A stretch of 8,831 nt of DNA from Chitinophagaceae bacterium (lineage in GTDB: Bacteria > Bacteroidota > Bacteroidia > Chitinophagales > Chitinophagaceae), in contig JADGPY010000323.1 in the NCBI GenBank assembly GCA_017882205.1, forward strand, positions 1 through 8,831. The letters are read 5' to 3'. Below the pieces are notes generated by a model. The model saw only the letters and a program-made list of their open reading frames with translations. It searched no databases and was not told where the DNA came from. The translations under genes and the position numbers were made by a program. Below are positions 1 through 6,131 of the stretch, piece by piece (position 1 is the stretch's first letter; every line of letters begins with the position of its first letter).

Positions 1-1
1 A

Positions 2-724
2 AATTCCTGCAAGAATACTCCTGTGCTTTTTACAGGGGTTGACAGTATTGGAAATACCGTTAGTCAATGGATATGGAACTTTGGAGACGGATCTGTTGGT
101 ACAGGAGGGGTTGTTAACCATACTTATCCTGTAACCGGAAATTATACAATTAAATTAGTAGGCGTAGCGCAATCGGGTTGCGTTTCTGATCAAATCCAAA
201 AAGTGATCAATATATACGGAACTAATGCAAGCGCAGGGAATGATATCATTGCCGCTTCTTTACAACCTGTTCAATTAAATGCAGTTGGAGGAGTATCTTA
301 CCAGTGGTCACCCGCTTATGGATTAAGTGATCCAAATATTCCAAACCCCATTGCCATACTGACTGCAGACCAAACCTATTATTTAAAAGCGTTCACCCCA
401 CAAGGTTGTGCAACCTTTGATACGATTAATATCAAGATCTACAAAGGGCCGGATATATATGTGCCGAATGCTTTTTCTCCTAATAATGATGGTTACAACG
501 ATGTATTTCATGCTTTCCCGATAGGTATTGTGACCTTCAACTATATGAAAGTATTTAATCGGTTGGGACAGGAAATTTATAATAGCAGTGATTATACGAA
601 AGGTTGGGATGGAAAATATAAGGGCGAATACCAGCCAGTCGGTATATATATCTGGATGGCTTCGGGAATTGATTTCAAAGGAAATCTTATTGTAAGAAAG
701 GGAACAGTGATGTTGCTCAGGTAA
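2..724 (+). CDS. C-terminal part of a secreted PKD-repeat protein with T9SS type B sorting domain (5' truncated)
   Basis: The reading frame is open from base 2 and its start lies outside the window, so 240 C-terminal residues are visible. The GTG at 23 is an internal Val codon, not a start. Residues about 1-72 hold a PKD repeat with the hallmark WNFGDG, a VNHTYPVTGNYTIKL strand pattern and a cysteine pair. Residues about 73-147 form the Ig-like linker common in these proteins (WSPAYGLSDPN, then a TYYLKA strand and a Gly-Cys). Residues about 150-240 are the gliding-motility-associated C-terminal domain: VPNAFSPNNDGYND, then FNRLGQEIY, GWDGKY, PVGIYIW and a final RKGTVMLLR. In Bacteroidota this domain directs export through the type IX secretion system and surface attachment. 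The protein is therefore probably a large adhesin-like or cell-surface protein; its N-terminal function cannot be seen. No clear terminator hairpin follows the stop. Confidence 0.93.
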   Translation, partial: NSCKNTPVLFTGVDSIGNTVSQWIWNFGDGSVGTGGVVNHTYPVTGNYTIKLVGVAQSGCVSDQIQKVINIYGTNASAGNDIIAASLQPVQLNAVGGVSYQWSPAYGLSDPNIPNPIAILTADQTYYLKAFTPQGCATFDTINIKIYKGPDIYVPNAFSPNNDGYNDVFHAFPIGIVTFNYMKVFNRLGQEIYNSSDYTKGWDGKYKGEYQPVGIYIWMASGIDFKGNLIVRKGTVMLLR

Positions 725-778
725 TTATCTATAAATTAATGATCTATTGATTTAAGAGCCTTGACCACCCACCATTTC

Positions 779-812
779 TTTGAACATTTTAATCCTTTAT
801 AGATTATTTTTG
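779..812 (+). promoter_or_regulatory. Bacteroidota-type promoter of the tolC/macA-like unit
   Basis: TATTTTTG at 805-812 is a full match to the Bacteroidota -7 consensus TAnnTTTG. A TTTG at 779-782 lies 22 bases upstream, within the accepted spacing of the -33 element. Only four bases separate the -7 box from the ATG at 817, so transcription would begin at or within a few bases of the start codon. The assignment rests on consensus matching only. Confidence 0.6.
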
Positions 813-816
813 CGTA

Positions 817-2250
817 ATGTCCACAAAAAAAGTTTTTATACTGGCTTTATGTCTATCTATAATTGGGCATGTGAATGCACAGGAAAGATGGAATCTTCTT
901 CAATGCGTGGACTATGCAATGAAGAATAATATTGCTGTAAAACAGGCTGAAATACAAACCAGGGTTAGCCAGCTAGTACTAAAGCAAAGTAAATTATCTC
1001 AATACCCTTCACTTAATTACGCTCTTAACGGCAGTTACAGCTCAGGAAGGAACCAGGATCCTACAACTTTTAATCTTATTACAAAGGGATATATATCCAG
1101 CAGCATGTCTCTCCAATCGGGAGTAGAGCTTTTTAACTGGTATAGTAAAAGAAATACTATTGCAGCAAATGAATTTAATCTGCAGGCGTCTGCCGCTGCA
1201 GTTGAGAAACAAAAAAATGATATTGCTCTGGTTGTGGCCAACGCGTACCTGCAAATACTTTTGGCCAATGAACAATTGCGGATAGCAGAAGTACAATTAC
1301 AACTTTCACAGGCAAGTCTTATCAATGTAAGGAAATTGGTAAACGCTGGTTCTTTGCCTGAATTGAATGCTGCTGAAATTGAAGCGCAGGTGGCAACAGA
1401 CAGCGCTGTGGTAATAGGTGCAAAGGGAACTGTGGATCAGAATTACCTTTTCCTAAAAGCATACATGAACATAGATGCAACCCAGGCACTGGAAATTCAG
1501 GAACCTTCTATTGAACAGATCCCGGTAGAAAATATTGCTGATCTTCAGCCCGAAGCAGTATATGCCAGGGCTGTTAAAAACTTTCCCCAACAGCGCCTAA
1601 ACCAATTGAACTTCCTCTCAGCCCAAAAAACAGCAGCAGCAGCAAAAGGAGCAATGATGCCTACCCTCTCAATGTTCGGTAACCTCGGCTCAAGGTATAC
1701 CAACCAGGCGCAGATCATTAACGGGGTAAGTTATTACAGTCCGGCGATTGGCAAAGTAACCGTCAATGGAGTGCCCTATGATGTTCTTCCAGTACAGCCT
1801 CTGGCCAATTATTCCTTTGGGAAACCTTCTATCTACAATCAGTTCAGTGATAATTTTAGCCAGTCTATCGGGCTAAGTATTAATGTTCCGATATTTAATG
1901 GATCCACGCTGAGAACTAGTTATGAAAGAAGTAAGATAAACATCGAAAGCGTACAATTGCAACGTGACCAGGATGATCAGAAACTAAAACAGGATATTTA
2001 CCAGGCTTACAATGCTGCTTTTGTTGCGCGTGAAAAATTTAATGCATCCGTTAAGTCAGTGGAAACAGCACAAAGAAGCTTTGATTTTGCAAGCAAGCGA
2101 TACAATATCGGTTTTCTTACTACTATGGAACTTTTAACGATCCAAAATAATCTAAACACCGCCAAATTGCAAGTCGCGCTTAACCAGTTTGATTATGTTT
2201 TCAAAATGAAAGTGCTTGAATATTATAAAGGAGAGGGACTTAAACTATGA
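817..2250 (+). CDS. TolC-family outer membrane efflux channel protein
   Basis: This 477-residue protein matches the usual TolC/OEP length. Residues 1-21 are a signal peptide: a lysine pair at 4-5, a hydrophobic core (VFILALCLSIIG) and a cleavage-like VNA|Q. The mature protein opens with the typical W-x-L-x-x-C-V-x-Y-A motif followed by KNN. It then shows two halves of long amphipathic helices rich in Gln, Ala and Asn (about 30-215 and 250-470) with strand-forming stretches between them (SYSSGRN; FSQSIGLSINVPIFNGS), as expected for a trimeric beta-barrel plus alpha-tunnel. The second half ends with RYNIGFLTTMELLTIQNNLNTAKLQ, a common OEP pattern. It would form the outer-membrane exit duct for the adaptor encoded 58 bp downstream. 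The start at 817 is chosen because it preserves the signal peptide, although the promoter box is almost on top of it. The substrate cannot be told from sequence. Confidence 0.93.
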   Translation: MSTKKVFILALCLSIIGHVNAQERWNLLQCVDYAMKNNIAVKQAEIQTRVSQLVLKQSKLSQYPSLNYALNGSYSSGRNQDPTTFNLITKGYISSSMSLQSGVELFNWYSKRNTIAANEFNLQASAAAVEKQKNDIALVVANAYLQILLANEQLRIAEVQLQLSQASLINVRKLVNAGSLPELNAAEIEAQVATDSAVVIGAKGTVDQNYLFLKAYMNIDATQALEIQEPSIEQIPVENIADLQPEAVYARAVKNFPQQRLNQLNFLSAQKTAAAAKGAMMPTLSMFGNLGSRYTNQAQIINGVSYYSPAIGKVTVNGVPYDVLPVQPLANYSFGKPSIYNQFSDNFSQSIGLSINVPIFNGSTLRTSYERSKINIESVQLQRDQDDQKLKQDIYQAYNAAFVAREKFNASVKSVETAQRSFDFASKRYNIGFLTTMELLTIQNNLNTAKLQVALNQFDYVFKMKVLEYYKGEGLKL

Positions 2251-2257
2251 TTTTGAA

Positions 2258-2285
2258 GCAGAGACGTAGCATGCTTCGTCTCTAC
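2258..2285 (+). repeat. 28-bp imperfect palindrome between tolC- and macA-like genes (REP-like)
   Basis: The arms AGAGACG (2260-2266) and CGTCTCT (2277-2283) are perfect inverses. The inner AGCATGCT (2268-2275) is itself a perfect palindrome. The only flaws are one T:T mismatch pair (2267/2276) and a C/A mismatch near the outer ends. Sequences of the GAGACG...CGTCTC type are, from memory, scattered between genes in Bacteroidota and cyanobacteria, so this is probably a copy of an interspersed extragenic palindrome. No T-run follows, so it is more likely a transcript stability or processing hairpin than a terminator. Confidence 0.75.
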
Positions 2286-2308
2286 GAAGAACATCTGATA
2301 AATAAAAT

Positions 2309-3703
2309 ATGAATAAAACTTTAAAATGGGTCATCGCTATCCTGGTGATAGTAATTGTGGTTCTGGTGATCCTTAAAAAAACAGGAGCCCTTGGAAAAGA
2401 TGAAGGCATAAAAGTAAGTTCGGAAAATGCACTAAAGCGAACAATCGTTGAAACTGTCAATGCCAGTGGAAAGGTGTATCCCGTGGTGGAAGTAAAAATG
2501 AGCCCGGATATATCTGGTGAGATCGTTGAATTAAATGTGCAGGAAGGAGATAGCGTTAAAAAGGGGCAGGTACTGGCACGCATATACGCAGATATTTATC
2601 AAACACAACGAGACCAGGCTGCGGCAACTGTAAGCCAGCAACAGGCGCAGGTAGCCAATGCAACAGCAGCAATAGAGGCTTCAAAAGCTCAGCTCGACCA
2701 GGCAAAGAAAACCTTTGATATGCAAAAGCAGTTGTTTGATGAAAAGGTAATTTCAAAAAATGAATTTAATACTGCCGAAGCTGCTTTGCGTTCGGCTCAG
2801 GCAATTTATAATGCAGCAGTACAGGGGATCCGTGGAGGACAGGCAGGTATACAGGGCGCAAGGGCTGGGCTTGCAAAAGCCAATAAAGATATGAGTCGTG
2901 CAAACTTACTTTCCCCCATGGATGGAGTGATCTCTCTACTGAATGTAAAAAAAGGAGAACGGGTTGTGGGAAGCTCTATGATGGCTGGCACAGAAATGAT
3001 GCGGATTGCAGATCTAAGCAGGATTGAAGTTCGGGTAGATGTGGGTGAAAATGATATCCCAAAAGTGCATACCGGGGATACTGCCCTGGTACAGGTAGAA
3101 GCTTATAACGACAGGAAATTCAAAGGGATTGTAACACAAATATCCAGCAGCAACAATGGTGCGGCCAATCAAAGTTCATCTTCTAACGGAACTACTGATG
3201 TGACAAACTATAAAGTTTACATCTGGCTTATGCCTGAATCGTATAAAGACCTGATTAATACAGGTAAGGCAAAAAGCTTTCCTTTCAGGCCAGGAATGAG
3301 TGCGAGTGCTGATATACAAACAAAGACCCACGTAAATAGGTTAGCGGTTCCTATTAATTCCGTTACAACAAGAGACAAGGGTGATACTTTATCAGGTAAT
3401 AAAAAGTTTGTTTCAGATAAAGACATGACGAATCAAAATACTTCAGATGCCAGCTCCACAACCACTACAAATGTAGATGACCTGGAAGAAGTTGTTTTTG
3501 TTATACAGCCCGATAAGACAGTTAAAAAAGTTAAAGTACGAACCGATATCCAGGATATCAATTACATAGAAATCCTATCCGGGTTAAAAGATGGGGATGA
3601 AGTAGTAACCGGACCATTTGAACTAGTTAGCAAAAAATTAAAAACAGGTACCCTGGTTAAGATTGTTCCTAAGGCTGAGTTGTTTGATAGTAAGGCCAAA
3701 TAA
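2309..3703 (+). CDS. HlyD/MacA-type periplasmic adaptor (membrane fusion protein)
   Basis: This 464-residue protein has the full adaptor layout. A short cytoplasmic N-terminus is followed by one membrane anchor (about 6-22, WVIAILVIVIVVLVILK). Next come a first half of the biotinyl-lipoyl barrel (about 59-92, SPDISGEIVELNVQEGDSVKKGQVLARI), a coiled-coil hairpin rich in Gln and Ala (about 95-195), the second lipoyl half (SPMDGVISLLNVKKGERV, about 202-220), a beta-barrel region (about 236-340, with RPGMSASADI) and a membrane-proximal domain ending in LSGLKDGDEVVTGPF. It should link the TolC-like channel to an inner-membrane transporter. The beta-barrel carries a Ser/Asn-rich insert (about 279-298) and a polar Ser/Thr/Asp loop (about 354-392), probably surface loops. 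No Shine-Dalgarno sequence is seen, which is normal in this phylum. No transporter gene follows, so its partner is encoded elsewhere. MacA is the closest named relative, but the exact pump type is open. Confidence 0.9.
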   Translation: MNKTLKWVIAILVIVIVVLVILKKTGALGKDEGIKVSSENALKRTIVETVNASGKVYPVVEVKMSPDISGEIVELNVQEGDSVKKGQVLARIYADIYQTQRDQAAATVSQQQAQVANATAAIEASKAQLDQAKKTFDMQKQLFDEKVISKNEFNTAEAALRSAQAIYNAAVQGIRGGQAGIQGARAGLAKANKDMSRANLLSPMDGVISLLNVKKGERVVGSSMMAGTEMMRIADLSRIEVRVDVGENDIPKVHTGDTALVQVEAYNDRKFKGIVTQISSSNNGAANQSSSSNGTTDVTNYKVYIWLMPESYKDLINTGKAKSFPFRPGMSASADIQTKTHVNRLAVPINSVTTRDKGDTLSGNKKFVSDKDMTNQNTSDASSTTTTNVDDLEEVVFVIQPDKTVKKVKVRTDIQDINYIEILSGLKDGDEVVTGPFELVSKKLKTGTLVKIVPKAELFDSKAK

Positions 3704-3723
3704 CCCAAGGCTTTAGCATTGGG
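3704..3723 (+). terminator. Hairpin at the convergent junction, possible terminator
   Basis: CCCAAGGC (3704-3711) pairs with GCATTGGG (3716-3723) around a TTTA loop, with a single G/A mismatch. The hairpin begins at the base after the macA-like stop codon and lies between convergent genes, a position where a bidirectional terminator would fit. It lacks a T-tract on either strand, so the call is weak. Confidence 0.35.
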
Positions 3724-3739
3724 CGCTTTAACATTGGGC
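3710..3739 (+). repeat. Two tandem copies of a 15-bp unit
   Basis: GCTTTAGCATTGGGC (3710-3724) is followed directly by GCTTTAACATTGGGC (3725-3739), differing at one base. The array fills most of the 43-bp space between the convergent macA-like and murU-like genes. Another GGGCGC follows at 3741, suggesting slippage or a degenerate third unit. Confidence 0.8.
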
Positions 3740-3746
3740 AGGGCGC

Positions 3747-4463
3747 TCATCGAAACATCTTTTCAGCCTCTGCAATACTTTCCGGTTTGCCCACGTCTAT
3801 AAATTTCGAGCCTGTATGGTCATAGGCCATGATACTTTTTGACTTTGACAGCTCGAGGTAAACATCCACAATCGAAAACTTTCCTGAAAATGTTATGAGA
3901 GAAAATATCTCCGGAGAAATCACCTGTATCCCACTAAATGCCTTTGCAAAATTGTGGGTGCTGTAACGACTGTTCTTTTCTTCCCCCGTTTTTATATTTC
4001 TCCAACCACATAGCATGTTATTCTCATCAAATAAAAAGTACCTGGAGGTTATTCTGGTTGATACTGCGAGAGTAGCAAGGGCCCCGGAGCGAATATGACT
4101 TTTGATCATGCTTCGTATATCCAAATCCGTTAGCACATCCACATTCATTAATACAAAGGGGTTACCATCATCAAAAAACCAGGCAGCCTTCACCAATCCA
4201 CCCCCTGTTTCCAGCACCTCTCCAGATTCATCTGAGATGGTTATATGATTTCCAAAATTATTATTCCCGGCAAGTGCAGCTATGATCTGGTTTGGAAAGT
4301 GATGAACGTTTACAATAATATCTGTTATCCCATTATTATTAAGATATTCAATATTGTGCTGCAGCAATGACTTGCCATTCACCATCGCCAAAGCCTTCGG
4401 ATGGTTATCAGTAAATGGTCTTAGCCTCGTTCCAAGACCAGCCGCAAGAAGCATTGCACGCAT
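3747..4463 (-). CDS. MurU-like sugar-1-phosphate nucleotidyltransferase
   Basis: This 238-residue protein belongs to the NTP_transferase family. Residues 1-25 contain the nucleotide-binding signature (LAAGLGTRLRP, then PKAL) with Arg13 and Lys23 in catalytic positions. ETGGGL (85-90) and NVDV (107-110, metal-binding Asp109) follow, then FSGIQVISPEIF (176-187) and FIDVGKPESI (221-230), the second metal-site region. The family transfers NMP from an NTP to a sugar 1-phosphate in the cytoplasm. The short single-domain form and its position 118 bp downstream of an AmgK-like kinase on the same strand point to MurU, which makes UDP-MurNAc from MurNAc 1-phosphate in peptidoglycan recycling in Pseudomonas. 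A mannose or heptose phosphate guanylyltransferase (HddC-like) is the main alternative, since substrate specificity is not readable from these motifs. The start at 4463 places the signature at the normal distance from the N-terminus. Confidence 0.82.
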   Translation of the reverse strand: MRAMLLAAGLGTRLRPFTDNHPKALAMVNGKSLLQHNIEYLNNNGITDIIVNVHHFPNQIIAALAGNNNFGNHITISDESGEVLETGGGLVKAAWFFDDGNPFVLMNVDVLTDLDIRSMIKSHIRSGALATLAVSTRITSRYFLFDENNMLCGWRNIKTGEEKNSRYSTHNFAKAFSGIQVISPEIFSLITFSGKFSIVDVYLELSKSKSIMAYDHTGSKFIDVGKPESIAEAEKMFR

Positions 4464-4475
4464 GCATTAAAATTA

Positions 4476-4501
4476 AATAAGCAATAAACAATAAGCAATA
4501 A
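4476..4501 (+). repeat. 12-bp direct repeat in AT-rich spacer
   Basis: AATAAGCAATAA occurs at 4476-4487 and again at 4490-4501, separated by two bases. It lies just upstream of the murU-like start codon on the minus strand. No good TAnnTTTG box is visible here, so it may be simple slippage rather than a promoter. Confidence 0.6.
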
Positions 4502-4509
4502 CTAATCAA

Positions 4510-4564
4510 CCTGCCGGCAGGCAAGTAGGTTAACTAAGAACCTGCCTGCGGTAGGCAGGCTTAG
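4510..4564 (+). repeat. Pair of GC-rich palindromes between kinase and murU-like genes
   Basis: CCTGCCGGCAGG (4510-4521) is a perfect 12-bp palindrome. Next to it, CCTGCCT (4541-4547) pairs with AGGCAGG (4553-4559) around the loop GCGGT. The stem extends through CTAAG (4534-4538) and CTTAG (4560-4564) after a two-base bulge. Both share the CCTGCC core and look like copies of an interspersed extragenic palindrome. On the minus-strand transcript they would fold between the two cistrons. A tandem CTTAGAA pair at 4560-4573 follows. Confidence 0.75.
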
Positions 4565-4581
4565 AACTTAGAACTTGTCTT

Positions 4582-6030
4582 TTATCCTTTCAGTTCGAGG
4601 ATCCCCTGTTCTATATGATTCAATTCTATTTTGACGCCAAATTTATTTCTTAGATGCCTTACCACGGCATCAGCAGCATATACACTTCTATGCTGTCCAC
4701 CAGTGCAGCCAAAATTGATAGTAAGGGTTTCAAAGCCACGGCGGATATAATCTTCCACAGCGATGTCAATAAGATTATAGACGCTATTCAAAAACTCAGG
4801 CATCTTTGTTTGTTGTTCAAGAAAATCTTTTACGGCCTTATCCCTTCCGTTCAAAGACTTGAACTCTTCAATTCTTCCAGGGTTAAGAATACCCCGGCAA
4901 TCAAATACAAATCCTCCGCCATGCTCTGTTACATCCGCCGGATAACCGTTTATTTTATATGAGAAACTATTCACTTTAACAACTAATGGAGTTAGTTCTG
5001 TTGCCTGAATGGGCTCAAATCGTTGTATGATTTCGTCCTCTACTACAAGATGAAGCACACGCTCGAACTCTGGCAATACAATTCCAGTATGTTTATTGAG
5101 CAGAAACCACTTCATATTTCTCAAGGCAAGTGGAATACTTGTAAGAAAATGTGCTTTTCTCTCAAAGACTCCACGGAAGCCATAAGCTCCAAGAACCTGC
5201 AATAACCGAATAAGAACATAGCCATTAAACTGGCTTACAAATCTTATTCGGTCAATTGGCTTGCGTAATATCTCTTCAGCACAATCAATATAATAATCCA
5301 GCAAGTTGTTTTTCCATTCATCGCTTAATTCTGCTTTAGCCTGCCACAGCATTGATGCAACGTCATATTGTAATGCACCCTTCATTCCACCCTGGTAGTC
5401 GATGAAATGTACTTTATCATTTTTAACCATAACATTCCGACTTTGGAAGTCGCGGTACATAAAATACTTATTCTCAACCCTTATCAGGTAGGAACTCAAT
5501 GCATCAAAGTCATCAATCAGCTTTTCCTTGTCATAAGGAATTTTTAAAGTGTCTAAAAAATAATATTTAAAATAGAGCAGATCACTAAGTATTGCCTGTT
5601 TTCCGAATTCTTTGGAAGTAATACACCATGAATAATCGAGGTTTTTATGACCAACAATCTGCAAGAAAGCAAGCTTTTGCAGGCTCTGTTGAAAAAGCTG
5701 GTAAACATGCTCCGTATATCCTTCTTTTTCAAGAATGTTCAATAATGACTCATCCCCAAAATCTTCCTGGATGTAGATGCTTTGATCATCACTAATAGAA
5801 TAGATTTCAGGAACCGGGCAACTTGCTTTTTTAAAGTGTTTGCTGAAATTGATAAAAGTCTGGTTTTCCCTTATGTTCTTATTATAAGTGCCAATGAATG
5901 AACCCTGGCTGGATGTTACCCTGAAATAGATCCTGTCACCACCAGATTGCGGTAGTTTTTCAATGCTTTCAATAGTTGCGTTACTATAGGATGCAAATAA
6001 ATTTTTTATATCTTCTGCCACTGCTTTCAT
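4582..6030 (-). CDS. AmgK-like sugar kinase fused to a RapZ C-terminal domain
   Basis: This 482-residue protein has two parts. Residues about 1-330 are an aminoglycoside-phosphotransferase (APH) fold kinase: GGDRIYFRV for the nucleotide loop, QEDFGDESLL at the hinge, catalytic loop YRDFQSRN (192-199, Asp194 and Asn199), and the metal-binding FIDYQGG (Asp211) followed by YDVASMLW. These resemble AmgK, the anomeric MurNAc/GlcNAc kinase of cell-wall recycling. The usual His before the catalytic RD is Tyr192. Residues about 350-478 match the RapZ C-terminal domain, with FDCRGILNPG (376-385) and the hallmark FGCTGGQHRSVY (440-451). In E. coli that domain binds glucosamine 6-phosphate and small RNA. 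RapZ's own P-loop kinase half is absent and replaced by the APH kinase. The ATG at 6030 is preferred over 6099: the extra 23 residues come from a palindromic repeat, and a promoter-like box lies between the two. The kinase call is strong; the exact sugar is inferred from the MurU-like neighbour. Confidence 0.85.
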   Translation of the reverse strand: MKAVAEDIKNLFASYSNATIESIEKLPQSGGDRIYFRVTSSQGSFIGTYNKNIRENQTFINFSKHFKKASCPVPEIYSISDDQSIYIQEDFGDESLLNILEKEGYTEHVYQLFQQSLQKLAFLQIVGHKNLDYSWCITSKEFGKQAILSDLLYFKYYFLDTLKIPYDKEKLIDDFDALSSYLIRVENKYFMYRDFQSRNVMVKNDKVHFIDYQGGMKGALQYDVASMLWQAKAELSDEWKNNLLDYYIDCAEEILRKPIDRIRFVSQFNGYVLIRLLQVLGAYGFRGVFERKAHFLTSIPLALRNMKWFLLNKHTGIVLPEFERVLHLVVEDEIIQRFEPIQATELTPLVVKVNSFSYKINGYPADVTEHGGGFVFDCRGILNPGRIEEFKSLNGRDKAVKDFLEQQTKMPEFLNSVYNLIDIAVEDYIRRGFETLTINFGCTGGQHRSVYAADAVVRHLRNKFGVKIELNHIEQGILELKG

Positions 6031-6048
6031 GAAAAAAAATCTGAGGCG

Positions 6049-6056
6049 TAAAAGTA
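6049..6056 (-). promoter_or_regulatory. Promoter-like -7 box of the kinase-RapZ-C gene
   Basis: Read on the minus strand, TACTTTTA matches TAnnTTTG at seven of eight positions and is followed by CGCC, 18 bases before the ATG at 6030. No convincing -33 TTG is seen, so the promoter is tentative. Its position supports the shorter start and suggests the amino-sugar pair can be transcribed apart from the genes upstream. Confidence 0.4.
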
Positions 6057-6073
6057 GGATAAAGTTTCCCGTT

Positions 6074-6096
6074 TCACCCGAACCCCGTAGGGGTGA
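6074..6096 (+). repeat. REP-like CACCC/ACCCC palindrome upstream of the kinase gene
   Basis: ACCCC (6082-6086) pairs with GGGGT (6090-6094) around GTA. In an alternative fold TCACCC (6074-6079) pairs with GGGTGA (6091-6096). This looks like an interspersed intergenic repeat of Bacteroidota. It underlies the N-terminal extension that a start at 6099 would give, which argues against that start. Confidence 0.65.
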
Positions 6097-6131
6097 CATT
6101 ATTATAGCAATTCTTATGGATGCTGTTAATA

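Noticed and set aside
23..724. Complete small gene starting at GTG 23
   Set aside because: The frame is open upstream to base 2 and the domain order shows a truncated larger protein without a signal peptide in view.
2245..2583. 112-residue minus-strand open frame across the tolC-macA gap
   Set aside because: It is mostly antisense to the well-supported adaptor gene, with Ser/Thr-rich low-quality sequence and no family match.
3710..3739. Start of a CRISPR array
   Set aside because: The two 15-bp units are directly adjacent with no spacers and there are only two copies.
4654..4962. 102-residue plus-strand open frame
   Set aside because: It lies wholly within the RapZ-C coding region on the other strand, has no recognisable motif and looks like an antisense shadow.
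6031..6099. N-terminal extension of the kinase-RapZ-C protein from an ATG at 6099
   Set aside because: The added residues derive from a palindromic repeat and a promoter-like region, and the family-like N-terminus begins at 6030.
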